DNA of 64,000 bases from an uncultured Chitinophaga sp. GTDB taxonomy: Bacteria > Bacteroidota > Bacteroidia > Chitinophagales > Chitinophagaceae. The stretch lies in contig NZ_CALEJS010000015.1 in NCBI RefSeq assembly GCF_937898475.1, positions 1 to 64,000 on the forward strand, given 5' to 3'. Both the position numbers and the translations under genes were made by a program. The notes under the pieces were generated by a model that saw nothing but the letters and a program-made list of their open reading frames with translations, did not search any database and was not told where the DNA came from. Below, piece after piece: positions 35,763 through 43,731 of the stretch. Position 1 is the stretch's first letter. Each line of letters starts with the position of its first letter.

Positions 35763-36740
35763 ATGAAAATTGCAATCAATGGACTGGGCCGTATTGGCCG
35801 GATGACTTTGCGCGCCCTGCAAAACAAAGCGGGAATTGAAGTGGTGGCAGTAAATGACCTCACAGATGCGGATACCCTTGCTCACCTGCTTAAGTTTGAC
35901 AGCATACATGGCCCTTTTCCCGGCCAGGTGGGCAGGGAAGCAGATGATCTCCTGGTAAACGGTAACCGGATAAAACTGATCAGCGAAAGAGATCCTGAAA
36001 AATTACCCTGGAAAGCGCTGGGCGTAGATGCGGTAATCGAAGCTACAGGACGCTTCACCAACAAGAACGCAGCAGAAGCCCATTTACGCGCCGGTGCAAG
36101 GAAAGTACTGATCACCGCACCTGCAGGAAACGATGTGAAAACCATTGTGTATGGCGTGAATAATGAACTGATCGGCAATGATGCGATCTATTCTACCGCC
36201 TCCTGCACTACCAACTGTATAGCGCCGGTGCTGTATGTACTGGATAAAACTTACGGCATTGAATCGGGGTATATGGTCACCGTGCATGCATTCACCGCCG
36301 ATCAGAACCTGCAGGATGCGCCGCATCGCGATCTGCGCCGCGCACGCGCCGCCATCAACAATATCATTCCCACCAGCACCGGTGCCGCCAAGGCGATAGG
36401 AGAGGTGCTGCCCAACCTGAAAGGTAAGCTGGACGGTCATTCCTATCGTGTTCCTGTAATCGACGGATCCATCATCGATCTCTCGATCAACCTGCGGCAG
36501 GAAGCGTCTGCAGACGAGGTGAAAGCCGTGCTGAAAGACTATGCGGAAAATTCTTTAAAGGGAATTATGGCCTACACCGAAGAAGCGCTGGTATCATCAG
36601 ACATCCTGGGCAACACACATTCTGCTATTGTAGACGCCAGCCTCACCAGGAGTATTGGCAAGCTGGTAAAAGTTGTGGCCTGGTATGATAATGAGATAGG
36701 TATTTCCAACCGCATCGCTGAACTGATCTCACGTATATAA
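35763..36740 (+). CDS. gap: glyceraldehyde-3-phosphate dehydrogenase, type I
   Basis: This 325-aa enzyme has the Rossmann motif NGLGRIGR, the catalytic-cysteine motif SCTTNC (Cys148), His175 in TVHAFTADQ and the C-terminal KVVAWYDNEIGISNR. It oxidises glyceraldehyde 3-phosphate to 1,3-bisphosphoglycerate. ND in VVAVNDL suggests NAD preference. Slightly short at the C-terminus compared with many homologues but all key residues are present. Its position 10 nt behind an AraC/DJ-1 regulator rather than beside other glycolysis genes suggests a specialised second copy. Confidence 0.93.
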   Translation: MKIAINGLGRIGRMTLRALQNKAGIEVVAVNDLTDADTLAHLLKFDSIHGPFPGQVGREADDLLVNGNRIKLISERDPEKLPWKALGVDAVIEATGRFTNKNAAEAHLRAGARKVLITAPAGNDVKTIVYGVNNELIGNDAIYSTASCTTNCIAPVLYVLDKTYGIESGYMVTVHAFTADQNLQDAPHRDLRRARAAINNIIPTSTGAAKAIGEVLPNLKGKLDGHSYRVPVIDGSIIDLSINLRQEASADEVKAVLKDYAENSLKGIMAYTEEALVSSDILGNTHSAIVDASLTRSIGKLVKVVAWYDNEIGISNRIAELISRI

Positions 36741-36758
36741 TAGGAGAATTGTTGACAA

Positions 36759-36785
36759 ACTTCCCGGGATTTGTTCCCGGGAAGT
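36759..36785 (+). terminator. terminator hairpin after gap
   Basis: A perfect 10-bp G/C-rich stem (36759-36768 with 36776-36785) has a 7-nt loop and lies 18 nt after the stop codon. The following bases are only partly T-rich. Confidence 0.6.
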
Positions 36786-36910
36786 GTTATTACCGGGATA
36801 AAAAAAAGCCATTGAATAGTTCAGTGTCGCTATGATCACGTTGCAGTTGTTATGAATCTTCAGCGTTTGCCTTGCGTATTATCTTATTTTTCTTTCTAAC
36901 CGGAAATTAT

Positions 36911-36941
36911 TTTGCCCCTAAATTGAAAATTACTATTTTTA
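36911..36941 (+). promoter_or_regulatory. candidate promoter of the borosin-like operon
   Basis: TTTG (36911-36914), 19-nt spacer and TATTTTTA (36934-36941) fit the Bacteroidota consensus with one mismatch. It would give an untranslated leader of about 170 nt. Confidence 0.35.
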
Positions 36942-37118
36942 GTAACATGACTGCTTCGGGTAGCCATTACGTTTACTGTTAGTTTTCAAAATAACCAAAC
37001 TCAAAACCGGATCGTATTTTTTACGTTATGCAACCCTATTGTACCTCTTCGCATTTCCCTGAAACGCGTCTTAATACGTATTATATACACTTTATCCCTC
37101 AATCAAAAGACACACTCT

Positions 37119-40061
37119 ATGACAAACGAAGTGAATCCTTCAGAAAATAACACCGGTACCAAAGGCCGCATTGCCTTTGTCGGAACAGGGCTCAAAGCGA
37201 TTGCACACATGACGCTTGAGTCTATTGCAGAGATTAAATCAGCAGACCGTGTATTCTATCACGCGGCAGATGGCGTAACGGCGGCTTATATCCGGTCGCT
37301 CAACAAGAACTGTCATGATCTTTACCAGTACTACGGTATTGACAAGGAACGCAACAAAACCTATCTGCAGATGGCAGAAGTGATGCTTGCCGCGGTTCGC
37401 AAAGGTGAATCGGTGTGCGGTGTGTACTACGGCCACCCCGGCGTGTTTGTAAAAGCTGTTCGCCGTGTGCTGTATCAATGCCGCCAGGAAGGGCATGAAG
37501 GCCTGATGTATCCCGGCATCACCACTATGGACTACATCTTCTCCGAACTGGAAGTAGATCCTTCGCGCAATGGCTGCCAGATCCTGGATGCCACTGATTA
37601 CTATATCAGGAAACGCAAGCTGCATACAGACAGCCAGGTGATCATGCTGCAGATTGGTGCCTTTGCTGATGCCAGGTTCGACTTTAAAGGATATGCGCGC
37701 AAAAATTTTAACCTGTTGGTGCAGGCTTTACTGGAAGACTACGGCGGAGACAATCCCTGTACCCTGTTCCGCGGCTCCAACTTTCCCGGTGTGCCTTCAT
37801 CAAAGGTCGCACTTAAACTGTCCGACCTGCTGAAAGAAGGGATCCAGCGGCAATACGTAACCGGTGTATCTACGCTGTATATTCCACCGAAAACATTACT
37901 GGGTGCAGACCCGGAACGGGTAGCCGCTACGGGTTACGGCAAGGCGGGCGCTATTGTATCCATGGAGCCTACTGCCTGGGAAACTGCCAACACTCCCAAA
38001 ACAAAGAAGATAGCCGAAGAGCTGCCCCAACACCAGTTACCGGAAGGTTATATTATGCGCCGCTCCAGCCCTGCATTGCTGAAACTGATGCAGGACCTGG
38101 CTACAGATACGAACGTATTGAAGCAACTGCAACATACACCCCAACAGCTGGCGCAATCTTACGGGCTTAGCAAAGAAGAGCGGCGTGCATTGTTGTCCGG
38201 TTCCACCGGCCGCGTATCACAGGTGTCACTGGCCAATAGCGCCGCACAGGCAGATGCCAACGTCAACGCTTTCCTGAATAGCCTGTTGGAGAACGGTACC
38301 ACATCAGCCTTGTATCAAACCTACTATAATACACTGGCGAACGGCGGCACACCCGACCAGGCAGACGCCGCGGTGCAGAACTATATCAACCAGGCGGGCT
38401 ACGCAGGCGTTACGACGGCGCAGGTAGACAGCTCTATCCTCAACGTTACGGGAGGCAACTATTCGCAGGTGAGTGGCCCGGGCGCTGGCAGCAGCTCCAC
38501 TGTTACCTATCCGCCGTTCGGCACTTCGCCTTCCATCCTGTATGGCACCTATCAGACCTTTGATGCGCAGGGAAACCCCAGCCTGCTGATAAAGCTGTTC
38601 AGTAAAAATGGCGTCTACCAGCTGCAGGTGGCTACTGCTACTACGGGCGGACTGGTGGATATCACTGCATCAACTGCCTTCAATGGTAATACCGGGGCTT
38701 TCCTGGTAACAACTTCCGCTGCATTCCCGTATAATGGTTCGCTCACCTTCTCATCCTGCCTGGTAAGTTACAATGGCACCAACGCAAATGATTTTGATGT
38801 GAAAGTATCATTGAGCCCATCCGGCGGCGGTTCGGCTATCAGCTCCAGCGGGCGCAGAAGTGTTTATTCCAAGACCGCGGCCCTGCAACCTGCTACCGTG
38901 GATCCTGCCAGCTTATGGGCCGGGAATTATGCCTCCACACTCAATGGTGCCTCCCAGGGTACGCTGAACATTTCTGCTGATGGTTCAAAGATCACCTTCC
39001 AGGGCGCTACGGTACCGGCTACTTTTAATCCTTTCTACAGCTACTTCCAGTGCACAATCGGCAATAATACGCTGGTCATTTACATGCAGTGGACATACTT
39101 CACGATATACGCAGGCAACACCTTTACAGGACCGAATTTCTTTGGTTATTATTATGCAACAGGCACCTCGAAACCCTCGTCGCCCAATGTATATGGCAAC
39201 CTGGGAACCAAACCGCCGGCGCCCCCCTCACCGCCGCAGAAACAAGGTGAAACCTGGGAACAGGTAGGTATTTCTATCGGCATCGGTGTAGCCAGCATGG
39301 CGGTATTTGAAGTGATCAAGGCCCTCGCCAAGGCAGGCTATAAATTCGCGAGCGAGGCCATACAGAACTGGCGGCAACAGGGTGAGAATCTCCAGGAAAA
39401 CCCGGGAAATGACCAGGTGCCCGAAAATGAGGCCAATGAGTTCAACGAACAGGATAATCCCAACGGCGATGATGATAACAATGATGACAACAACGATGAT
39501 AATAATGATGATAACAATGACGACAACAACGATGATAACAATGACGATAACAACGATGACAACAATGATGACAGCAGCTGCTTCCTCACCACTGCAGTAG
39601 TGAAAAGCCTGGGAATGGCAGACAACAGTGAACCGCTGATGTTGGCCAGGTATATACGCGATACGAAGATGACCAGCGGTAAAGAACGTTCGGCTGTTCA
39701 GCTCTATTACAAGGTAGCGCCCGTGATCGTGGCACGCTCTACCGATGCAGAGTGGCACCGCTTCTGGAAGCAATACCTTCGCCAGATCACTGAACTGACC
39801 AAAATGGGAGAGTTTGGTCTTGCAAAAGAGCTCTATAAGTTCGCCACCGCCGAGCTGGTGCACCGCAAAGCAACCGCTTACAAAGATGTGGAACTGGTGA
39901 ACGAGGTGTATGCTTACGGACTTGGCGCTTTTGCAAAGATCCGGCTGCCGTATGCGGTCCGTTTCCTGGTGCTGAAGATGGCTTTCCTGGTGGGGCTGAC
40001 ATACCATTCAGCAAGATTATCGCTGATGAAGAGACGTGTGAGCGATAAAATTAATCTGTGA
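37119..40061 (+). CDS. borosin-type alpha-N-methyltransferase fused to precursor-like and CFI-box domains
   Basis: A 980-aa protein. Residues about 15-275 are a SAM-dependent tetrapyrrole-methylase fold that closely resembles borosin methyltransferases (fungal OphMA, bacterial SonM): VGTGLKAIAHMTLESI, NKNCHDLYQYYG, GVYYGHPGVF, VSTLYIPP. Tyr72, Arg78, Tyr82 and Tyr104 match the OphMA catalytic set Tyr66/Arg72/Tyr76/Tyr98 at the same spacing. Residues about 316-365 form a LigA-like helical segment (LLKLMQDLATDTNVLKQL, QSYGLSKEERRALLSG) like the borosin-binding domain of bacterial precursors. A second Ala/Asn-rich segment follows (about 370-450), then two beta-rich domains (about 471-700), a Pro-rich stretch, an amphipathic/hydrophobic helix (about 748-775) and a DDNN linker (784-818). 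A CFI-box-like C-terminus starts at Cys821. No signal peptide is seen. The core peptide is not obvious. The P450 gene follows after 1 nt. Confidence 0.85.
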   Translation: MTNEVNPSENNTGTKGRIAFVGTGLKAIAHMTLESIAEIKSADRVFYHAADGVTAAYIRSLNKNCHDLYQYYGIDKERNKTYLQMAEVMLAAVRKGESVCGVYYGHPGVFVKAVRRVLYQCRQEGHEGLMYPGITTMDYIFSELEVDPSRNGCQILDATDYYIRKRKLHTDSQVIMLQIGAFADARFDFKGYARKNFNLLVQALLEDYGGDNPCTLFRGSNFPGVPSSKVALKLSDLLKEGIQRQYVTGVSTLYIPPKTLLGADPERVAATGYGKAGAIVSMEPTAWETANTPKTKKIAEELPQHQLPEGYIMRRSSPALLKLMQDLATDTNVLKQLQHTPQQLAQSYGLSKEERRALLSGSTGRVSQVSLANSAAQADANVNAFLNSLLENGTTSALYQTYYNTLANGGTPDQADAAVQNYINQAGYAGVTTAQVDSSILNVTGGNYSQVSGPGAGSSSTVTYPPFGTSPSILYGTYQTFDAQGNPSLLIKLFSKNGVYQLQVATATTGGLVDITASTAFNGNTGAFLVTTSAAFPYNGSLTFSSCLVSYNGTNANDFDVKVSLSPSGGGSAISSSGRRSVYSKTAALQPATVDPASLWAGNYASTLNGASQGTLNISADGSKITFQGATVPATFNPFYSYFQCTIGNNTLVIYMQWTYFTIYAGNTFTGPNFFGYYYATGTSKPSSPNVYGNLGTKPPAPPSPPQKQGETWEQVGISIGIGVASMAVFEVIKALAKAGYKFASEAIQNWRQQGENLQENPGNDQVPENEANEFNEQDNPNGDDDNNDDNNDDNNDDNNDDNNDDNNDDNNDDNNDDSSCFLTTAVVKSLGMADNSEPLMLARYIRDTKMTSGKERSAVQLYYKVAPVIVARSTDAEWHRFWKQYLRQITELTKMGEFGLAKELYKFATAELVHRKATAYKDVELVNEVYAYGLGAFAKIRLPYAVRFLVLKMAFLVGLTYHSARLSLMKRRVSDKINL
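39468..39572 (+). repeat. 12-bp in-frame tandem repeat encoding (DDNN)n
   Basis: About eight tandem copies of a 12-bp unit encode Asp-Asp-Asn-Asn, residues 784-818 of the borosin-like protein. Codons alternate between GAT/GAC and AAC/AAT, so the DNA repeat is imperfect while the protein repeat is exact. This suggests selection on the protein. It forms a highly acidic flexible linker just before the CFI-box cysteine. Confidence 0.9.
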
Positions 40062-40062
40062 T

Positions 40063-41295
40063 ATGGGCCGCTTAAATAAGCTAAATCCATTTCGGTGGCA
40101 GGGTAGTGGCAGAGTCTACTCCCTGCCCTGGTTAAAGAACCGGCTGGAGTACTCGGCAGACCCGGAGCGGATCGCGGCCTATGCCAAAACGCCATTCACT
40201 CGCTCGCGCTTTGTGATGACGATGCTCACGCAGTTTCACCTGAGCCGCAACTCCATTGTGGTAAGCGAGGATGATCATGCCATGTGGCTGAAGCGGATTG
40301 CACGTCCGCACATGCCAACGGATGAAGCCATTCCACAGATAGCCCGGCAGTTGATGGAACGATTGTTCCCGGTTCCCGTTCCCGGCGGCGGTGAACAAAG
40401 CTTCCCCATTGCTGATCGCCTGATCCGCGAACTGTATCGTATTATGCTGGATAACATGCTCCAGGCAGACGTGCTGAAACCCCTGGAGGATTTCATTATG
40501 CGTACCCGGTTCCCGCATGGATCACGGCCAATGGTGCTGGAAGGACTGATGTATTCTTTCCGGCTGCATTTGCCTTTCCTGCGCCCATTGCGTTATTGTG
40601 TGGACAGCCTGTTTTTTAAGCGGGCGCTGTACATGAAGCGGGTGGCGAACAAGCTGGAGCAGATGGTGTTCGATTTTGCCATTCCAAGGCCCGGTTCCTG
40701 GTTTGCAACGCTGAAGGAACTCCGTCAGTCCGGTAAGATCACAAGGGCGCAGTTCAGGGGAGAGATCACCAGCATACTGGTATCCTCTTTCAGCCTGGCG
40801 TCTGCGCTGGGATCCGCCTTGCTATGCCTTGCGGCGCGGCCGTCTTACCGCAGGAAGATCCATGACGATCCCGCTTTTGCGCGGTATTTTGTGATGGAGG
40901 TGCTGCGGCTTTACCCGCCCTTCCGGCAGTTTGGATACCAGCAGGCGGCAACGGATAAAAATGGGGCATCTGCAGGTTTCGCACACGAGTTCATGATCCC
41001 GGTGTTTCACCTGCATCGCAATGGCGATGTCTGGAAAGATCCGAAGAAATTCTACCCGGAGCGTTTCCTGGAACCGGATGCAGCGAAAGGATTTAAATAC
41101 CTGCCATTCGGCATGGGTAAACGAAGTTGTCCGGGCCGCAATTTTTCAATGTCGATGATTACGTATGCACTGAGGTTTGTATGTGCGGACGAGAGCCGCT
41201 TCACGCTGGTTAAACGCGATACCTTGCCCAGGGGCGGTAGCGGGCGCCTGGTTTCTTTTGCGATAGACGATACGATTACTTACCGGGAGAAGTGA
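40063..41295 (+). CDS. cytochrome P450, partner of the borosin-like protein
   Basis: This 410-aa P450 has the heme-ligand motif FGMGKRSCPG (Cys356), the K-helix E-x-x-R (Glu279-Arg282 in EVLRLYPP) and the PERF motif (YPERFLEP). The I-helix reads ILVSSFSLASAL where typical P450s have (A/G)Gx(E/D)T, so the acid-alcohol pair is missing. That resembles peroxygenase-type or other atypical P450s. Its start codon is 1 nt after the stop of the methyltransferase fusion gene, implying coupled translation. It probably oxidises the methylated peptide. No ferredoxin gene is adjacent. Confidence 0.9.
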   Translation: MGRLNKLNPFRWQGSGRVYSLPWLKNRLEYSADPERIAAYAKTPFTRSRFVMTMLTQFHLSRNSIVVSEDDHAMWLKRIARPHMPTDEAIPQIARQLMERLFPVPVPGGGEQSFPIADRLIRELYRIMLDNMLQADVLKPLEDFIMRTRFPHGSRPMVLEGLMYSFRLHLPFLRPLRYCVDSLFFKRALYMKRVANKLEQMVFDFAIPRPGSWFATLKELRQSGKITRAQFRGEITSILVSSFSLASALGSALLCLAARPSYRRKIHDDPAFARYFVMEVLRLYPPFRQFGYQQAATDKNGASAGFAHEFMIPVFHLHRNGDVWKDPKKFYPERFLEPDAAKGFKYLPFGMGKRSCPGRNFSMSMITYALRFVCADESRFTLVKRDTLPRGGSGRLVSFAIDDTITYREK

Positions 41296-41353
41296 AGGGG
41301 ATGAAGCCAATGACCGGCTGATGATCCGCCGGCGCTGTTGTTGCTGAACAAGC

Positions 41354-41839
41354 CTACAGCGCCGCCGGGTTATACATATGTACCGGCGAGTAAACCGGCG
41401 CATAATTAAAATAACTGCTCCTGCTCACGCTTACACTCCCGGAAATGGAAAACGTTCTGTCGTTGCTGATATACATCAGTCCCACTTTGGCGGCAGGGTA
41501 TATACCGGTGTTGTTTGTCCGCATGAAACCATACTGTTTGTTAACCGCCGGTTGATACATCCCACCGTTATATTGTACCAGGTAGGGAGTAGCAGACACC
41601 CCGCCAAAAGCAATAAGATTGTTACTTAATTGCCGGTTCACCAGCAGCTCCAGGGGAGCCGACACGTATTGGGCGCTCCCTCCCTTAAAGGCGGCAAAAC
41701 CAGCCGTAATACCGGCGGATTTTGTCACAAACCATTTTTGCTGAAGTTTGTTGGTATCCACCGCCTGGCGGGGATGCACCTGCGCCTTTGTTGCCATAGC
41801 CAACAGTAAAATGGCCGCAAAAAAGATTGCACGTTTCAT
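41354..41839 (-). CDS. hypothetical exported envelope protein
   Basis: A 161-aa protein with signal peptide (MKRAIFFAAILLLAMATKAQ). The start is at 41839; a longer frame to 41995 runs into tandem-repeat DNA and is rejected. The mature part has alternating hydrophobic strands (GITAGFAAFKGGSAQYV, KVGLMYISNDRTFSISG), as in small outer-membrane barrels or PorP/SprF-type fragments. It has the tail-to-tail position with the P450 gene. Function unknown. Confidence 0.65.
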   Translation of the reverse strand: MKRAIFFAAILLLAMATKAQVHPRQAVDTNKLQQKWFVTKSAGITAGFAAFKGGSAQYVSAPLELLVNRQLSNNLIAFGGVSATPYLVQYNGGMYQPAVNKQYGFMRTNNTGIYPAAKVGLMYISNDRTFSISGSVSVSRSSYFNYAPVYSPVHMYNPAAL

Positions 41840-41945
41840 ACTATGAAGATAATCAACCTTTTTGTTAATATTATTATAATAAATTGCCAGATGTGTAATC
41901 GACCGCGCCAAAAGTGCAATATTTTTTGAAAGATGACCAAACAAG

Positions 41946-42133
41946 CCTGACAGATCGAAGAACATCGATGTAAAATAACAGAACGGAGCCTCCACCTGAC
42001 AGAACGGCGTTGTCAGCTAACAGAACAGACCTGACAGATTGAAGAACATCGATGTAAGACAACAGAACGGCGTTGTCAGCTAACAGAACAGACCTGATAG
42101 ATCGAAGAACATCGATGTAAGATAACAGAACGG
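41946..42133. repeat. tandem repeat array, three 41-nt cores with a central palindrome
   Basis: Three near-identical 41-nt cores lie at 41946-41986, 42030-42070 and 42093-42133. Each contains the perfect palindrome ACATCGATGT and ends in AACAGAACGG. Between them a second element (ggcgttgtcagctaacag) occurs twice. Spacings are 84 and 63 nt. The array fills the 401-nt gap between two divergent genes. On the minus strand the 63-nt unit stays open and would encode a 21-aa repeat, but no good start or function is seen. Confidence 0.85.
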
Positions 42134-42202
42134 ACGCTCCACCTGACACAACGGCCGTGTAAGCCGAGAACTGTGCTGCGTAAGACAGAAAATAGCATTA
42201 TC

Positions 42203-42233
42203 TTGCCAACTATTCCTCTACCTTATAACCTTG
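42203..42233 (+). promoter_or_regulatory. candidate promoter of the SGNH hydrolase gene
   Basis: TTG (42203-42205), 20-nt spacer and TAACCTTG (42226-42233) are close to the Bacteroidota consensus. It lies 7 nt before the ATG at 42241, so the transcript would have almost no leader. Confidence 0.35.
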
Positions 42234-42240
42234 TACGTTC

Positions 42241-42963
42241 ATGCAGAGCAAACGCGCCGTTACGTTGGGAGCGGCAATCATGTGTATGTGGCTGAGCATT
42301 GGCTGCAAATTTACCCCGGACCATCACCGGTATACGATTGTTGTGGTGGGATCTTCCACCGCAGCCGGATATGGCATTAAGCCGAAAGACAGCTGCTGGG
42401 TGAACCGCTTTGCCCATTCCCTGGGCCCGGAAGTGGCGGTACGGAACCTTTCAAAGAACGGGTATTCTACCTACGAGGTAATGCCCAGCGGCACCAAAAA
42501 GGAAGGCCGCCCTGCGCCGGACGAAAAAAGGAATATTACCAGGGCTCTCAGCTACCACCCGGACGCCATCATCATCAACCTGCCTACCAATGATGCGGCC
42601 GCCGGCTACAGCCTGGAAGAACAGCAGGCTAATTTCCGTACCATCATACAAACGGCCAGGGATCAAAAAGTCCCGGTGTGGGTCACCACCACCCAGCCGC
42701 GTACCAATAACTTCGGGCATCCCCGTCATACGCTGCCGCAGATGCGCGACTGGCTCCTGGCCACCTATGGCGACAAAGTCATCAATTTCTGGGACCCGTT
42801 TGCCAACCCGGATAATACCATCAATCAACAGTATGACCAGGATGGTATTCACCTGAATATACCGGGGCACCGCATCCTCTTTGAACGGGTAGCCGAAAAA
42901 CACATCCTGGATACCATACAGCAGCTGGCGCAGCAAAGGCCGCTTTCAGAACAGGTACATTAA
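42241..42963 (+). CDS. SGNH/GDSL-family esterase lipoprotein
   Basis: This 240-aa protein has a lipoprotein signal ending LSIGC (Cys at residue 22). Block I VVGSSTAAGYG carries the nucleophile Ser, block III is INLPTNDA, and block V DGIHLNIPGH carries the catalytic Asp and His. It is a small esterase/acetylhydrolase of the cell envelope, perhaps removing acyl groups from glycans. The substrate is unknown. Confidence 0.85.
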   Translation: MQSKRAVTLGAAIMCMWLSIGCKFTPDHHRYTIVVVGSSTAAGYGIKPKDSCWVNRFAHSLGPEVAVRNLSKNGYSTYEVMPSGTKKEGRPAPDEKRNITRALSYHPDAIIINLPTNDAAAGYSLEEQQANFRTIIQTARDQKVPVWVTTTQPRTNNFGHPRHTLPQMRDWLLATYGDKVINFWDPFANPDNTINQQYDQDGIHLNIPGHRILFERVAEKHILDTIQQLAQQRPLSEQVH

Positions 42964-43017
42964 TGCCGCCGGATTTATTATTTTGCAGTAAATAACCAAC
43001 ACCCTAAAACACAACGT

Positions 43018-43383
43018 ATGAAAACTTCCAGTACACATGATCAGCGTATCGCGAAGATGATCTTTGCCTCCGTCTATCCAATGTATGTGGAAAAGGTGGA
43101 GAAAAAAGGCAGAACAAAAGAAGAATTGCACCAGGTCATAGAATGGCTTACCGGCTTTGACCACAAACAACTGAACGAGCTGATAAAGGAAAGGGTCACT
43201 TTTGAAACCTTCTTTGAACGCGCCACGCTGAACCCCAACGCCCACCTCATTACCGGCGTAATCTGCGGATACCGGGTAGAGGAAATAGAGAACCCCCTCA
43301 CACAACGCGCCCGCTACCTGGATAAACTGGTAGATGAGCTGGCCAAAGGCAGGAAAATGGAAAAGATCCTGCGCACCGCTTAA
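43018..43383 (+). CDS. DUF2200 family protein
   Basis: This 121-aa protein matches DUF2200 over its length: HDQRIAKMIFASVYPMYV, KKGRTKEELHQVIEWLTGF and the NPNAHLITGVICGYRVEEI segment. The family is conserved and cytosolic, with no assigned function. The gene overlaps the convergent SemiSWEET gene by 4 nt at their 3' ends. Confidence 0.9.
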   Translation: MKTSSTHDQRIAKMIFASVYPMYVEKVEKKGRTKEELHQVIEWLTGFDHKQLNELIKERVTFETFFERATLNPNAHLITGVICGYRVEEIENPLTQRARYLDKLVDELAKGRKMEKILRTA

Positions 43384-43637
43384 CGCCGGTATTTAAATTT
43401 CAGTACAAGCATCACAATATTCAACGACAGCGAAAAGATATTCGTGGCTATAATGGGGAGGTCAGACTTCTCAAAACCATAGTATATCCACAAACTGTTC
43501 CCGGTCATCATCACAATGAACATAAACACGGAAACATCATCCGCCTTCCGGCGCTTTATTGTTTTGATCAATTGGGGTATTAACGAGGAGGAAGTACAGA
43601 TACCTGCCACTAAACCCAGTATTCCGATGAATTGCAT
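43380..43637 (-). CDS. SemiSWEET-family transporter
   Basis: This 85-aa membrane protein has three helices and the PQ-loop motif (SLIPQLIKTI near residue 18), followed by NSLWIYYG in helix 2 and a final helix with N in IATNIFSLSLN. Length and layout match bacterial SemiSWEETs, which dimerise to move sugars passively across the inner membrane. Confidence 0.9.
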   Translation of the reverse strand: MQFIGILGLVAGICTSSSLIPQLIKTIKRRKADDVSVFMFIVMMTGNSLWIYYGFEKSDLPIIATNIFSLSLNIVMLVLKFKYRR

Positions 43638-43731
43638 AGTACCGGCATTACTTCAATTATTATACCCGCACCTGGTAACAATAGAAAAGGGTTGTAAGCC
43701 GCAACTTACAACCCCCTGAACTGTAACAACG

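Larger units (their letters stand above)
36741..37118. other. intergenic stretch before the borosin-like gene
   Basis: 378 bases without an ORF. It holds the GAPDH terminator hairpin (36759-36785) and a candidate promoter (36911-36941) followed by an A/T-rich leader of about 170 nt. No other motif is recognised. Confidence 0.6.

Noticed and set aside
37119..37950. Ordinary precorrin/siroheme methylase
   Set aside because: No cobalamin or heme genes are nearby, and the Tyr/Arg/Tyr/Tyr catalytic pattern plus the LigA-like segment fit borosin enzymes instead.
41946..42133. CRISPR array
   Set aside because: Only three repeats, unequal spacing, spacers themselves repeated and no cas genes nearby.
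41840..42149. Minus-strand ORFs through the tandem repeat (N-terminal extension of the 161-aa protein; 91-aa repeat protein)
   Set aside because: The signal peptide places the real start at 41839, and the 91-aa frame arises because the 63-nt repeat is a multiple of three; no start context or homology.
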